Below are positions 7,940-14,837 of a stretch of 30,301 nucleotides of DNA, in pieces. The translations under genes were made by a program, and so were the position numbers. Every line of letters starts with the position of its first letter. The stretch's first letter is position 1. The notes beneath the pieces are model-generated. The model did no database searches. It saw only the letters and a program-made list of their open reading frames with translations, and was not told the origin of the DNA. The stretch spans positions 1-30,301 of the forward strand of contig DEEV01000106.1 of the NCBI GenBank assembly GCA_002350445.1, read 5' to 3'. The DNA comes from Treponema sp. UBA2869. GTDB lineage: Bacteria > Spirochaetota > Spirochaetia > Treponematales > Treponemataceae.

Positions 7940-8625
7940 TTGGCGTAATTGGTGCTATGGAAAGCGAAGTTTCTTCTATCTGCGCACAGATGACAGAAAA
8001 AGAAACTTTGAACGTAAAAAATTATACTTTTTATAAAGGAAAGCTTTTTGATAAGGAAATTGTGCTTGTAAAGTCGGGCATTGGTAAAGTAAATGCAGCC
8101 TTGTGTGCACAGCTTTTGATTTTGCATTTTAATGTTTCTAAAGTAATTAATACGGGAATTGCCGGTGCAATTGGTTCCGGTCTTGAAATTTATGATTTTG
8201 TAGTTTCTACAGAAGCCGGCTATCACGATTTTGATATCCGCTTTTTTGGCTATGAACTTGGTCAAATTCCGGGACTTCCAAAGTTCTTTACTGCTGACGA
8301 AGCTCTGGTTAATGCGGCAGTTGATTCATTTAATAAAAGCAGCCTTTCTAAAGAACATAAAATTACAAAAGGGCGTGTTGTTTCCGGCGACCAGTTTGTA
8401 GACAGCAAAGAAGTTAAAAACAACATCGTAAAAAACTTTGCACCAATGTGTGTAGAAATGGAAGGCGCAGCAATTGCTCACACTTGTCATCTTATGAATG
8501 TGCCTTTTGTAATTGTAAGATGTATGTCTGACACGGCAGATGAATCTGTAGAAACTTCTTACTCAGAGGACGAAGCTTCTAAGATAAGCTGTACTTTCTT
8601 AACAGAGCTTGTAAAAAATCTGTAA
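7936..8625 (+). CDS. mtnN: 5'-methylthioadenosine/S-adenosylhomocysteine nucleosidase
   Basis: A 229-residue MTA/SAH nucleosidase (Pfs) that hydrolyses the adenine from methylthioadenosine and S-adenosylhomocysteine, recycling SAM by-products and feeding S-ribosylhomocysteine to later steps. The family blocks are MIGVIGAMESEV (acid residue E11), VKSGIGKVNAA, NTGIAGAIG, GDQFVDS, CVEMEGAAIAH (ribose-binding Glu), and RCMSDTADE with the catalytic Asp. The length matches the bacterial enzyme. The start overlaps the preceding stop (ATGA). The 27-base gap to the next gene suggests possible read-through. The sulfur link with metY further along is functional only; they are far apart. Confidence 0.96.
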   Translation: MIGVIGAMESEVSSICAQMTEKETLNVKNYTFYKGKLFDKEIVLVKSGIGKVNAALCAQLLILHFNVSKVINTGIAGAIGSGLEIYDFVVSTEAGYHDFDIRFFGYELGQIPGLPKFFTADEALVNAAVDSFNKSSLSKEHKITKGRVVSGDQFVDSKEVKNNIVKNFAPMCVEMEGAAIAHTCHLMNVPFVIVRCMSDTADESVETSYSEDEASKISCTFLTELVKNL

Positions 8626-8652
8626 AAGTATATAACAAGTTTGTAACCGCCT

Positions 8653-10176
8653 ATGAATATTCTTAATAAATTTAAAGAAACAGCTGTTTCTGTTTTTCCG
8701 GTAATGGCAATAGTTCTTCTTCTTGGACTAACTTTTGCGCCGCTGGAAAAAACACTTTTATTAAGATTTTTAGCAGGCGGTATTTTTTTAATACTTGGGC
8801 TTACAATTTTTCTGCTTGGCGTAGATCTTGGAATTCAGCCGATGGGCGAACGTTCCGGCGCGGCACTTACAAAAAAGAAAAATCTTACACTTCTTTTGAT
8901 TTGTGCTTTTATAATAGGATTTATTGTTACAGCAGCAGAGCCCGATATTCAGGTTTTTGGCGACCAGGTTCGCGGAGTTTTTCCGTTTGTAAATAAAATG
9001 AGCCTTACCTTTGTAATTGCGTTTGGCGTTGGCATTTTTATTTTGTTCGGACTTTTGCGCACAGTCCTTAATTTTTCCCTTAAAATTACACTTTTTATTT
9101 CTTATCTGATTCTTTTTGCAACTGCGGCTTTTGCGCCTGAAAGCTTTATTGGAATAGGTTTTGATTCCGGAGGCGCAACAACAGGCCCTATGACAGTTCC
9201 GTTTATTATGGCACTTGGACTTGGTGTTTCTTCGGTTCGCGCCGACAGTAAAAATTCGTTTGGTCTTACAGGAATTTCGTCTGTTGGTCCAGTAATGGCT
9301 GTTTTACTCTATTCAATTTTTTTGCGTGTTTCAGGAATTTTTGATTCAAATGCGGTTTTTTCTGGCGTAAAGGCAAGTGAAGCGTTTGTACAATCTGGTG
9401 CCGCAGATGGAATGAATGCTTTTTCAAGAATTTTCGGTTCCTTTGGAAATGTTTTTCCTTTGGTTTTGCACGAAGCTTTAGTTTCAATTGCGCCTTTATT
9501 TGTGCTTTTTGTGATTTTTCAGATTTTCCTTTTGCGAATGACTTTGCGTCAGGTAATTCGAATGGTAATTGGTTTTGTGTATGCATTCCTTGGGCTTACC
9601 GTTTTTTTAACCGGTGTAAACGGCGGTTTTTCTCAGGCTGGACGTGCTTTGGGCGAAACTCTGGGCGCAAAAGCCATGAATTTTGGCGGCATCTGGTATT
9701 TTGTACTTATAATTACAGGACTTGCACTTGGAGCAATAATTGTTTGCGCTGAACCTGCCGTATGGGTATTGAGCGAGCAGGTTGAACAGGTAAGCGGAGG
9801 CACAATCAGACGCAAAATGCTGCTTGCCTTTTTATCTGTAGGAACTGCCGTTGCAATTGGTCTTGCAATGTGGCGCGCAGTTTCCGGCTTTAATTTAAAA
9901 TGGATTTTAATTCCCGGATATATAGCTGCGCTTTTGCTTATGATTTTTTCTCCGTCTATATTTACAGGAATTGCATTTGATTCTGGCGGAGTTGCTTCCG
10001 GACCTTTAACCTCAACTTTTGTGCTTTCGTTTACAATAGGTGCGGCAAGCAGTGGAAACAGTGGCAGCGATTCTTTTGGAGTAATTGCCCTTGTTGCAAT
10101 GATGCCTCTTATAGCAATTCAGCTTATGGGTATTCTTTTCAACAAAAAATCTGCGGAGGACACCAAAAATGTTTAA
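8653..10176 (+). CDS. Double DUF1538 membrane protein (UmpAB-like transporter)
   Basis: A 507-residue, very hydrophobic protein made of two DUF1538 repeats. Repeat 1 contains LTIFLLGVDLGIQPMG, AEPDIQVFGDQV (about 95-106) and GFDSGGATTGP (about 159-169). Repeat 2 contains LTVFLTGVNGGFSQAG, AEPAVWVLSEQV and AFDSGGVASGP. The matched order of AEP and FDSGG blocks shows an internal duplication with about ten to twelve helices. From memory, paired DUF1538 proteins in halophiles (UmpA/UmpB) have been reported as a cation/proton antiporter; transfer of that function is inference. The stop overlaps the start of the PII-like gene by eight bases, so transporter and regulator are probably coupled. No Shine-Dalgarno is obvious. 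Confidence 0.88.
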   Translation: MNILNKFKETAVSVFPVMAIVLLLGLTFAPLEKTLLLRFLAGGIFLILGLTIFLLGVDLGIQPMGERSGAALTKKKNLTLLLICAFIIGFIVTAAEPDIQVFGDQVRGVFPFVNKMSLTFVIAFGVGIFILFGLLRTVLNFSLKITLFISYLILFATAAFAPESFIGIGFDSGGATTGPMTVPFIMALGLGVSSVRADSKNSFGLTGISSVGPVMAVLLYSIFLRVSGIFDSNAVFSGVKASEAFVQSGAADGMNAFSRIFGSFGNVFPLVLHEALVSIAPLFVLFVIFQIFLLRMTLRQVIRMVIGFVYAFLGLTVFLTGVNGGFSQAGRALGETLGAKAMNFGGIWYFVLIITGLALGAIIVCAEPAVWVLSEQVEQVSGGTIRRKMLLAFLSVGTAVAIGLAMWRAVSGFNLKWILIPGYIAALLLMIFSPSIFTGIAFDSGGVASGPLTSTFVLSFTIGAASSGNSGSDSFGVIALVAMMPLIAIQLMGILFNKKSAEDTKNV

Positions 10177-10819
10177 ATCGATTATTTGTATTGTCCCTCA
10201 TAATCAGGGAGAATTTATTAATGAAGCGGCTTTACAGGCAGGGGCGAGCGGCGGTTCTATTATAATGGGACGTGGTACAGCTTCTAACAGCGTGCTGCAG
10301 CTTTTAGGGCTTGGTGATACTTCGAAAGACATAACCTATAACATTGTAGACAATCAAATTGAAGAAAAAGTGCGAACTGCAATTTATAATGCGTCGCAGA
10401 CAAAAAAGGCACATTTTGGTGTAATGTTTTCGTTAAACGTAGACACATTTATCCGTTCTGGAAATAATTCTAAAAACTCTGATTCAAAAGGAGCTGAAAA
10501 TATGAATAAAAATGAATACGAAATGCTTAATATCATTGTAAATAAAGGATATGCAGAAGATGCAATGGCGGCTGCAAGAAAGGCAGGAGCCGGCGGTGGA
10601 ACAATCATAAACGCACGCGGAACCGCAAAAGAAGGTGATGCCAAATTTTTTGGAATAAACATTGTTCCGGAAAAGGAAATGCTTATAATTCTTGCTCCTT
10701 CAGACAAAAAAGATGATATTATAAACGCCATAAAGAGCCTTCCGTGTTTTAGCGAAGCCGGCAGCGGAATTATTTTTTGCAGCGAAGTTCAGGATTTTAC
10801 ATTGCTTGGAAAAAATTAG
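10169..10819 (+). CDS. Tandem PII-like regulatory protein
   Basis: A 216-residue protein with two PII-like (GlnB-superfamily) domains. Domain 1 (about 1-98) has the strand KSIICIVPH, then ALQAGASGGSIIMGRGT. Domain 2 (about 112-216) has EMLNIIVNKGYAEDA, then ARKAGAGGGTIINARGT, and ends with a second strand-helix half (EMLIILAPSDKKDDI). The shared GA-x-GG-x5-RGT block identifies the duplication. Classical PII T-loop uridylylation residues are not evident. PII-like proteins next to membrane transporters usually bind them in response to nucleotides or small ligands. The start overlaps the DUF1538 stop and follows GGAGG. An internal AAAGGAG and ATG (10502) sit in frame at the domain boundary, so domain 2 might also be made alone. 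Confidence 0.87.
   Translation: MFKSIICIVPHNQGEFINEAALQAGASGGSIIMGRGTASNSVLQLLGLGDTSKDITYNIVDNQIEEKVRTAIYNASQTKKAHFGVMFSLNVDTFIRSGNNSKNSDSKGAENMNKNEYEMLNIIVNKGYAEDAMAAARKAGAGGGTIINARGTAKEGDAKFFGINIVPEKEMLIILAPSDKKDDIINAIKSLPCFSEAGSGIIFCSEVQDFTLLGKN
10487..10504 (+). promoter_or_regulatory. Internal ribosome binding site and ATG at the PII domain boundary
   Basis: AAAGGAG (10487-10493) lies eight bases before an in-frame ATG (10502-10504), residue 112 of the fused protein. The ATG falls exactly at the start of the second PII-like domain, so a 105-residue product is possible. Confidence 0.5.
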
Positions 10820-10837
10820 TTTAAAGTAGAAAAACAC

Positions 10838-10866
10838 TTGCACAAATATTCAAATGAAGCTATTAT
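10838..10866 (+). promoter_or_regulatory. Promoter of the cadC-type repressor/ATPase operon
   Basis: TTGCAC (10838-10843), a 17-base spacer and TATTAT (10861-10866) form a clear sigma70-type promoter. The spacer contains AAATATTCAAAT, repeated at 10889-10900, and the -10 lies inside the left arm of a 15-bp inverted repeat. The motif resembles known CadC operators built on TTCAAAT/ATTTGAA, so the repressor should block polymerase here until metal binds. Confidence 0.75.
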
Positions 10867-10914
10867 TTGAATGTTCATTCAATTGAACAAATATTCAAAT
10901 AATAGCTTTTTTTT
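10858..10914 (+). terminator. Inverted repeat: terminator for upstream operon and probable CadC operator
   Basis: A perfect 15-bp inverted repeat (10858-10872 with 10893-10907) is followed by eight T residues. RNA reading through from the PII-like gene would form a rho-independent terminator. RNA started at the arsR promoter begins inside the left arm and cannot form the full stem, so the same DNA can stop upstream transcription yet spare its own operon. ATTTGAAT/ATTCAAAT halves suit ArsR-family binding. Confidence 0.7.
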
Positions 10915-10922
10915 GGAGTTAT

Positions 10923-11294
10923 ATGAACAATACGGAAATTTGTGATTGTGAAATTATTCACGAGGATATTGTAAAAAAAGTTAAGTCAGTTTTTCCAAAA
11001 GATGAAAAGCTTTTTGACCTTGCTGATTTTTACAAGATTTTTGGAGACACTACGCGTGTAAAGATTCTTTATGCGCTGGATAAAAGTGAACTTTGCGTAT
11101 GCGATATTTCTGCTTTGCTTGGAATGTCGGTTTCGGCTGTATCTCATCAGCTGCGTGCATTACGCGACTCTAATCTGGTGCGTACAAAACGCGATGGAAA
11201 AATTGTTTATTACAGTCTTGCAGATGAGCATGTAAAGAGCATTCTTGAGTGTGGACTTGAACATATTGAAGAAAAGGAGAAAGACCATGAGTAA
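10923..11294 (+). CDS. cadC: ArsR/SmtB family metal-sensing repressor, CadC type
   Basis: A 123-residue winged-helix repressor. The N-terminus has C7 and C9 followed by H13. The recognition region begins ELCVCDI with C58 and C60, then SAVSHQLRALRDSNLV. The last helix carries D101, H103, H114 and E117. In S. aureus CadC the sensing alpha3N site uses C7, C11, C58 and C60, and the alpha5 site uses D101, H103, H114 and E117. The match in both spacing and numbering supports Cd/Pb/Zn sensing. GGAG precedes the ATG by four bases. The stop overlaps the ATPase start by eight bases, giving a two-gene autoregulated operon. Confidence 0.92.
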   Translation: MNNTEICDCEIIHEDIVKKVKSVFPKDEKLFDLADFYKIFGDTTRVKILYALDKSELCVCDISALLGMSVSAVSHQLRALRDSNLVRTKRDGKIVYYSLADEHVKSILECGLEHIEEKEKDHE

Positions 11295-13473
11295 CGAAAT
11301 GGAACACGAGCATAAAGAACATACCGAACATTCCCACGACCGTCACCACGAACACTGTGAATGTGGACATGAGCACCATCATGGTCATGATGAGCATAAA
11401 GAACACTGCTGTCACGGACATCATCATGAGCATGAAGAATGTTCCTGCGGACACGACCATCACCATGAACACGAAGGACATATACATGAGTGCGGCTGTT
11501 GCCACGGCGAAGAACTTACGGTAAAGCAGATTGTTTTTTCGCTGATTATTTTTGTGCTGGGAATTGTTTTAGAACATGTTAATTTTCCGGCATTTAGCGG
11601 AATTACTTTTGAAACAAAGCTTGGAGTGTTCAATTTTGCGCAAACGCTATCAATGCTTTCTTTTCTGGCCGCGTACCTCGTTTGCGGTAAGCCAATTATC
11701 ATTGAAGCAATAAAAAATATTCTGCACGGCGAATTCCTGGACGAAAATTTTTTAATGTCAGTTTCTTCAATTGGCGCGCTTTGCCTTGGAGAATTTTCAG
11801 AAGCAACAGCAATCATGATTTTATATCAGATTGGTGAACATTTTGAAGACTATGCGGTAGATAAATCACGCGATGCAATTGGCGAAATTGCAAAACTGCG
11901 CCCGGATACAGCTCTGGTTAAAGACGGCGAAACAACAAGCGAGATACCGGCAGAAAAAGTTCCTGTTGGCAGCGTAATTATTGTAAAAGCCGGGGACCGC
12001 GTTCCAATTGACGGCGTAATTGTAAACGGCGACAGTTATATAGACGCATCGGCTTTAACCGGGGAAAGTGTTCCAAGACACGTAAAAAATGGCGACGAAG
12101 TTCTTTCAGGTTCAATAAACAAGCAGGGAATTCTCGAAATTAAAACTACACATGCTGCCGGAGAATCTGCACTTGCCCGCATTCTTGAACTTGTAGAAAA
12201 CGCAACCGAGACAAAAACAAAATCAGAACAGTTTGTAACTCGCTTTGCAAAAGTTTATACACCGATTGTTTGTGCAGCCGCTCTTGCAGTTGCAACAATT
12301 CCGCCGCTTTATGCAATTCTTATTGGCCAGCCTGCAGAATGGTCTGTCTGGATTTATCGTGCACTGGAATTCCTTGTTGTAAGCTGTCCTTGTGCTCTGG
12401 TAATTTCTATTCCTTTGAGCTTCTGCGCCGGAATTACAAACTGTGCGCGCCGCGGAATTTTAATAAAAGGAAGTACATTCTTAGAAGCGCTTGCAAAAAC
12501 AAAAACCGCTGTTTTTGACAAAACAGGCACACTTACAAAAGGAAACTTTATTGTAACAGATATTCATACAATGAATCCTGAAATTTCTAAGCAGGAACTT
12601 ATTGCAATTGCAACTCACGCTGAATTGCTTTCAAATCATCCAATTTCTGCTTCTTTACGGGCAATTCATCACGAAAACTGCTGCAGCCAGGTAAAACTTG
12701 AAAATGTAGAAGACATTACAAGCAAGGGAATAAAAGCCGTTGTAAACGGAAAAAACGTTCTTGCGGGAAACAATCTTCTTATGGAAATGTTCAACGTAGA
12801 ATTTCCGGATTGTCAGGAGCATAAGGACGGAACAATAATTCATGTTGCATGCGATGGAAAATATGCAGGACATATTGTTATAAATGACGAAATAAAAGAA
12901 GATTCTGCTAAAACAGTTTCTGATCTTCACAAAATTGGCGTAGAAAATGTTGTAATGCTTTCTGGCGATAATGAAAATACTGCAAAAACTGTTGCTGAAC
13001 GTCTTGGAGTTCACAAAGTTTACGGTCAGATGATGAGCGACGACAAGCTTAAAAAAGTTGAAGAGCTTATGGCAGAACTTGAAGTTAAACCTAAAAACGG
13101 TAAAACACCGGCAAAAAAGCGCGGTACATTGATTTTTGCTGGTGACGGAATAAACGATGCTCCTGTTCTTGCCCGCGCCGACGCCGGAATCTCCATGGGT
13201 TCAATGGGATCAGACGCGGCCGTAGAGGCAGGCGACATTGTGATTATGGAAGACAAGCCTTCAAAAATTGTAGAGGGAATTCTTGCATCGCGCCGAACGC
13301 TGCGTATTGTTCACGAAAACCTTTACGGTTCGCTTGGAATAAAGGCCGCAATTCTTATTTTAAGTGCACTTGGCATTACAAATATGTGGCTTGCAGTTTT
13401 TGGCGACGTAGGCGTTACAATCTGTGCAGTTTTGAACAGCCTTCGCCTGCTTAAAAACAAAAAATCATCTTAA
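11287..13473 (+). CDS. zntA: Zn/Cd/Pb-exporting P1B-type ATPase
   Basis: A 728-residue heavy-metal efflux ATPase. I chose the ATG at 11287 because AAGGAG precedes it and it overlaps the repressor stop; an upstream in-frame ATG at 11245 lies inside the repressor gene. The first 75 or so residues are a His/Cys-rich tail (many H-x-H, H-E-H and C-x-C) in place of the usual CxxC HMA domain. The core has the TGES actuator loop, C367-P-C369 in the metal-path helix, the phosphorylated D411 in DKTGTLTKG, HP in SNHPISASL, and GDGIND with D620, N623 and D624. The last helix has GDVGVT; an Asp there is typical of the Zn/Cd/Pb (P1B-2) group. Its 3' end overlaps convergent aroK by nine bases. Confidence 0.94.
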   Translation: MSNEMEHEHKEHTEHSHDRHHEHCECGHEHHHGHDEHKEHCCHGHHHEHEECSCGHDHHHEHEGHIHECGCCHGEELTVKQIVFSLIIFVLGIVLEHVNFPAFSGITFETKLGVFNFAQTLSMLSFLAAYLVCGKPIIIEAIKNILHGEFLDENFLMSVSSIGALCLGEFSEATAIMILYQIGEHFEDYAVDKSRDAIGEIAKLRPDTALVKDGETTSEIPAEKVPVGSVIIVKAGDRVPIDGVIVNGDSYIDASALTGESVPRHVKNGDEVLSGSINKQGILEIKTTHAAGESALARILELVENATETKTKSEQFVTRFAKVYTPIVCAAALAVATIPPLYAILIGQPAEWSVWIYRALEFLVVSCPCALVISIPLSFCAGITNCARRGILIKGSTFLEALAKTKTAVFDKTGTLTKGNFIVTDIHTMNPEISKQELIAIATHAELLSNHPISASLRAIHHENCCSQVKLENVEDITSKGIKAVVNGKNVLAGNNLLMEMFNVEFPDCQEHKDGTIIHVACDGKYAGHIVINDEIKEDSAKTVSDLHKIGVENVVMLSGDNENTAKTVAERLGVHKVYGQMMSDDKLKKVEELMAELEVKPKNGKTPAKKRGTLIFAGDGINDAPVLARADAGISMGSMGSDAAVEAGDIVIMEDKPSKIVEGILASRRTLRIVHENLYGSLGIKAAILILSALGITNMWLAVFGDVGVTICAVLNSLRLLKNKKSS

Positions 13474-14037
13474 AGCTTCAGAAATAATCTTAAAATTATC
13501 TTCTACAGAAGCATTGCGGATTCTAATTATAGTGTCTGCAATGTTTCTGTAAGTTTCAAAACGTTCTTCATAACGCTTCTTTAAGATAGCGTAAATATCA
13601 TTCATACTTTTTGGATCTTCTTTCATAACATAAGCCGGGCAATTCTGAAAGCCTCCCAAAGGATTTGGCTTAATTTTTGAATAAACACGCTGAATGGAAT
13701 ATTCAATATCAAGTTCAAGAAATACAAAAAGTCCTGCCGGGCGTAAAATATTAAGGGCAGGCGCGTTATCGCAAATTCCACCGCCGGTAGAAATAATCAG
13801 CTGACGGTCACTGTTTTCATTTATGATTTTTTTGCAGGCTTCTTCTTCCGCACGCATAAAAGCGCTTACGCCGCGTGTCAAATACAAATTTCGGACAGGC
13901 ATTCCGTTCATAGTCTGCATAACTTCATCAGTATCAAAAAATGGCAGATTTTTTTGCAAAGCCAGAGCTTTTCCGTGAGTTGTTTTTCCACAATGCTTGC
14001 AGCCCATAATTACAATCGATTTATTAAATTCACTCAT
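13465..14037 (-). CDS. aroK: Shikimate kinase
   Basis: A 190-residue P-loop kinase that phosphorylates shikimate at the 3-hydroxyl in chorismate synthesis. The Walker A motif G12-CKHC-GKT19 is present, followed by the shikimate-binding PFFDTDEVM block and the ISTGGGICDN loop with the conserved Gly triplet. RYEERFETYRNIAD near the C-terminus matches the family R-x2-Y-x4-A region. The ATG has TATAAT exactly six bases upstream and no Shine-Dalgarno. The stop codon lies inside the last codons of the ATPase gene on the other strand. No other aromatic pathway gene is in view. A few residues around 110-140 extend the lid region slightly. Confidence 0.92.
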   Translation of the reverse strand: MSEFNKSIVIMGCKHCGKTTHGKALALQKNLPFFDTDEVMQTMNGMPVRNLYLTRGVSAFMRAEEEACKKIINENSDRQLIISTGGGICDNAPALNILRPAGLFVFLELDIEYSIQRVYSKIKPNPLGGFQNCPAYVMKEDPKSMNDIYAILKKRYEERFETYRNIADTIIRIRNASVEDNFKIISEALR

Positions 14038-14043
14038 AGATAA

Positions 14044-14072
14044 ATTATATCACTTGAATTGTAAAACTCCAA
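14044..14072 (-). promoter_or_regulatory. Putative aroK promoter, leaderless layout
   Basis: On the minus strand TTGGAG (14072-14067), a 17-base spacer and a perfect TATAAT (14049-14044) lie six bases before the ATG. It overlaps the divergent promoter of the PrsW-like gene. Confidence 0.55.
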
Positions 14073-14087
14073 GATTTGTTATATCTT
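14059..14087 (+). promoter_or_regulatory. Putative promoter of the PrsW-like gene, leaderless layout
   Basis: TTGTAA (14059-14064), a 17-base spacer and TATCTT (14082-14087) lie six bases before ATG 14094. It interleaves with the aroK promoter, so the two may compete for polymerase. Confidence 0.4.
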
Positions 14088-14093
14088 TCTTAT

Positions 14094-14750
14094 ATGGCAT
14101 TAATACTTTGTTTTTTACCTTTTTTTGCTGGATTATTGATTTTTATTAATATATTTAAGCTTAAACTTTCGCATTTGCTTCTGGCATCGCTGCTTGGACT
14201 TGTTGCTGTTATTCCTATTGAATTTATTCAGTACCTTTTGCTGCCTTCGCTTTCTTTTTTTCAAATGGGGCTTATTGCAAAATCGCTTGTTACTTCACTG
14301 ATTTTTTATGGTTTGGTAGAAGAATGTTTTAAAATGGCTTTTTTGATGCCGCTTCCGCATAAAACTTATTCTGAACGCGATTTTATGCTTTTAAGTTTTA
14401 TGGCAGGACTTTCGGTTGCCTGTTTTGAATCTTCTATTTATTTTTTAATGTATCTTCAAAAGGCAAACATAAACGGAGCCGAAGTTCTTTACGGAATGCT
14501 CTTTTTAAGGATTTTTTCATCAGATTTAATTCACATGCTTTGTACAGGACTTTGCGGACTTTTTCTTTTTTCACAAAGACAGAAGAGTACAAAAATAAGC
14601 ATTTTAATTACAGCAATTTTGATTCACGGCTTCTATGATTTTTTTGCAGGCTTCAACAACAATTTAAGATGGTTTTCTGTTGCGGTGCTTCTTTTTGCAA
14701 TGGCGCAATGCCGCATAAAGTACAGACTTCTTAGCAGCGAATCAGAATGA
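14094..14750 (+). CDS. PrsW-family intramembrane metalloprotease
   Basis: A 218-residue polytopic membrane protein with the motifs of PrsW (related to CPBP/CAAX-type proteases): VEECFKM (E-E-x3-K-like) near residue 82, CFESSIYF about 30 residues later, DLIHMLCTGLCGLF with a membrane His, and LIHGFYDFFAGF with the second His. About seven to eight helices are predicted. PrsW in Bacillus cleaves an anti-sigma factor at site 1; the substrate here is unknown. I prefer ATG 14094 over an in-frame TTG at 14076 because a promoter-like pair places it as a leaderless start. The gene diverges from aroK and converges on the M15 peptidase across a palindromic repeat. Confidence 0.83.
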   Translation: MALILCFLPFFAGLLIFINIFKLKLSHLLLASLLGLVAVIPIEFIQYLLLPSLSFFQMGLIAKSLVTSLIFYGLVEECFKMAFLMPLPHKTYSERDFMLLSFMAGLSVACFESSIYFLMYLQKANINGAEVLYGMLFLRIFSSDLIHMLCTGLCGLFLFSQRQKSTKISILITAILIHGFYDFFAGFNNNLRWFSVAVLLFAMAQCRIKYRLLSSESE

Positions 14751-14771
14751 TTTTTCTCAAATATATTTAGC

Positions 14772-14817
14772 GGTGGTTTAGGCGGTTCCTGAGCCTGTCG
14801 ATGGGCTCGAAACCACT
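14772..14817. repeat. Dispersed palindromic repeat, copy 2 (convergent prsW/M15 junction)
   Basis: Outer arms GTGGTT (14773-14778) and AACCAC (14811-14816) enclose GAGCC (14791-14795), TGTCGAT and GGGCTC (14803-14808). The core and the outer arms match copy 1 at 834-899. It again lies between convergent genes and is the shortest of the copies. Confidence 0.78.
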
Positions 14818-14837
14818 TAAAAATGTTTTCTCAGTTT

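Noticed and set aside
9266..9586. 106-codon minus-strand ORF inside the DUF1538 gene
   Set aside because: It is antisense to a well-supported membrane protein and its composition (Lys, Gln and Leu runs) is that of a shadow frame.
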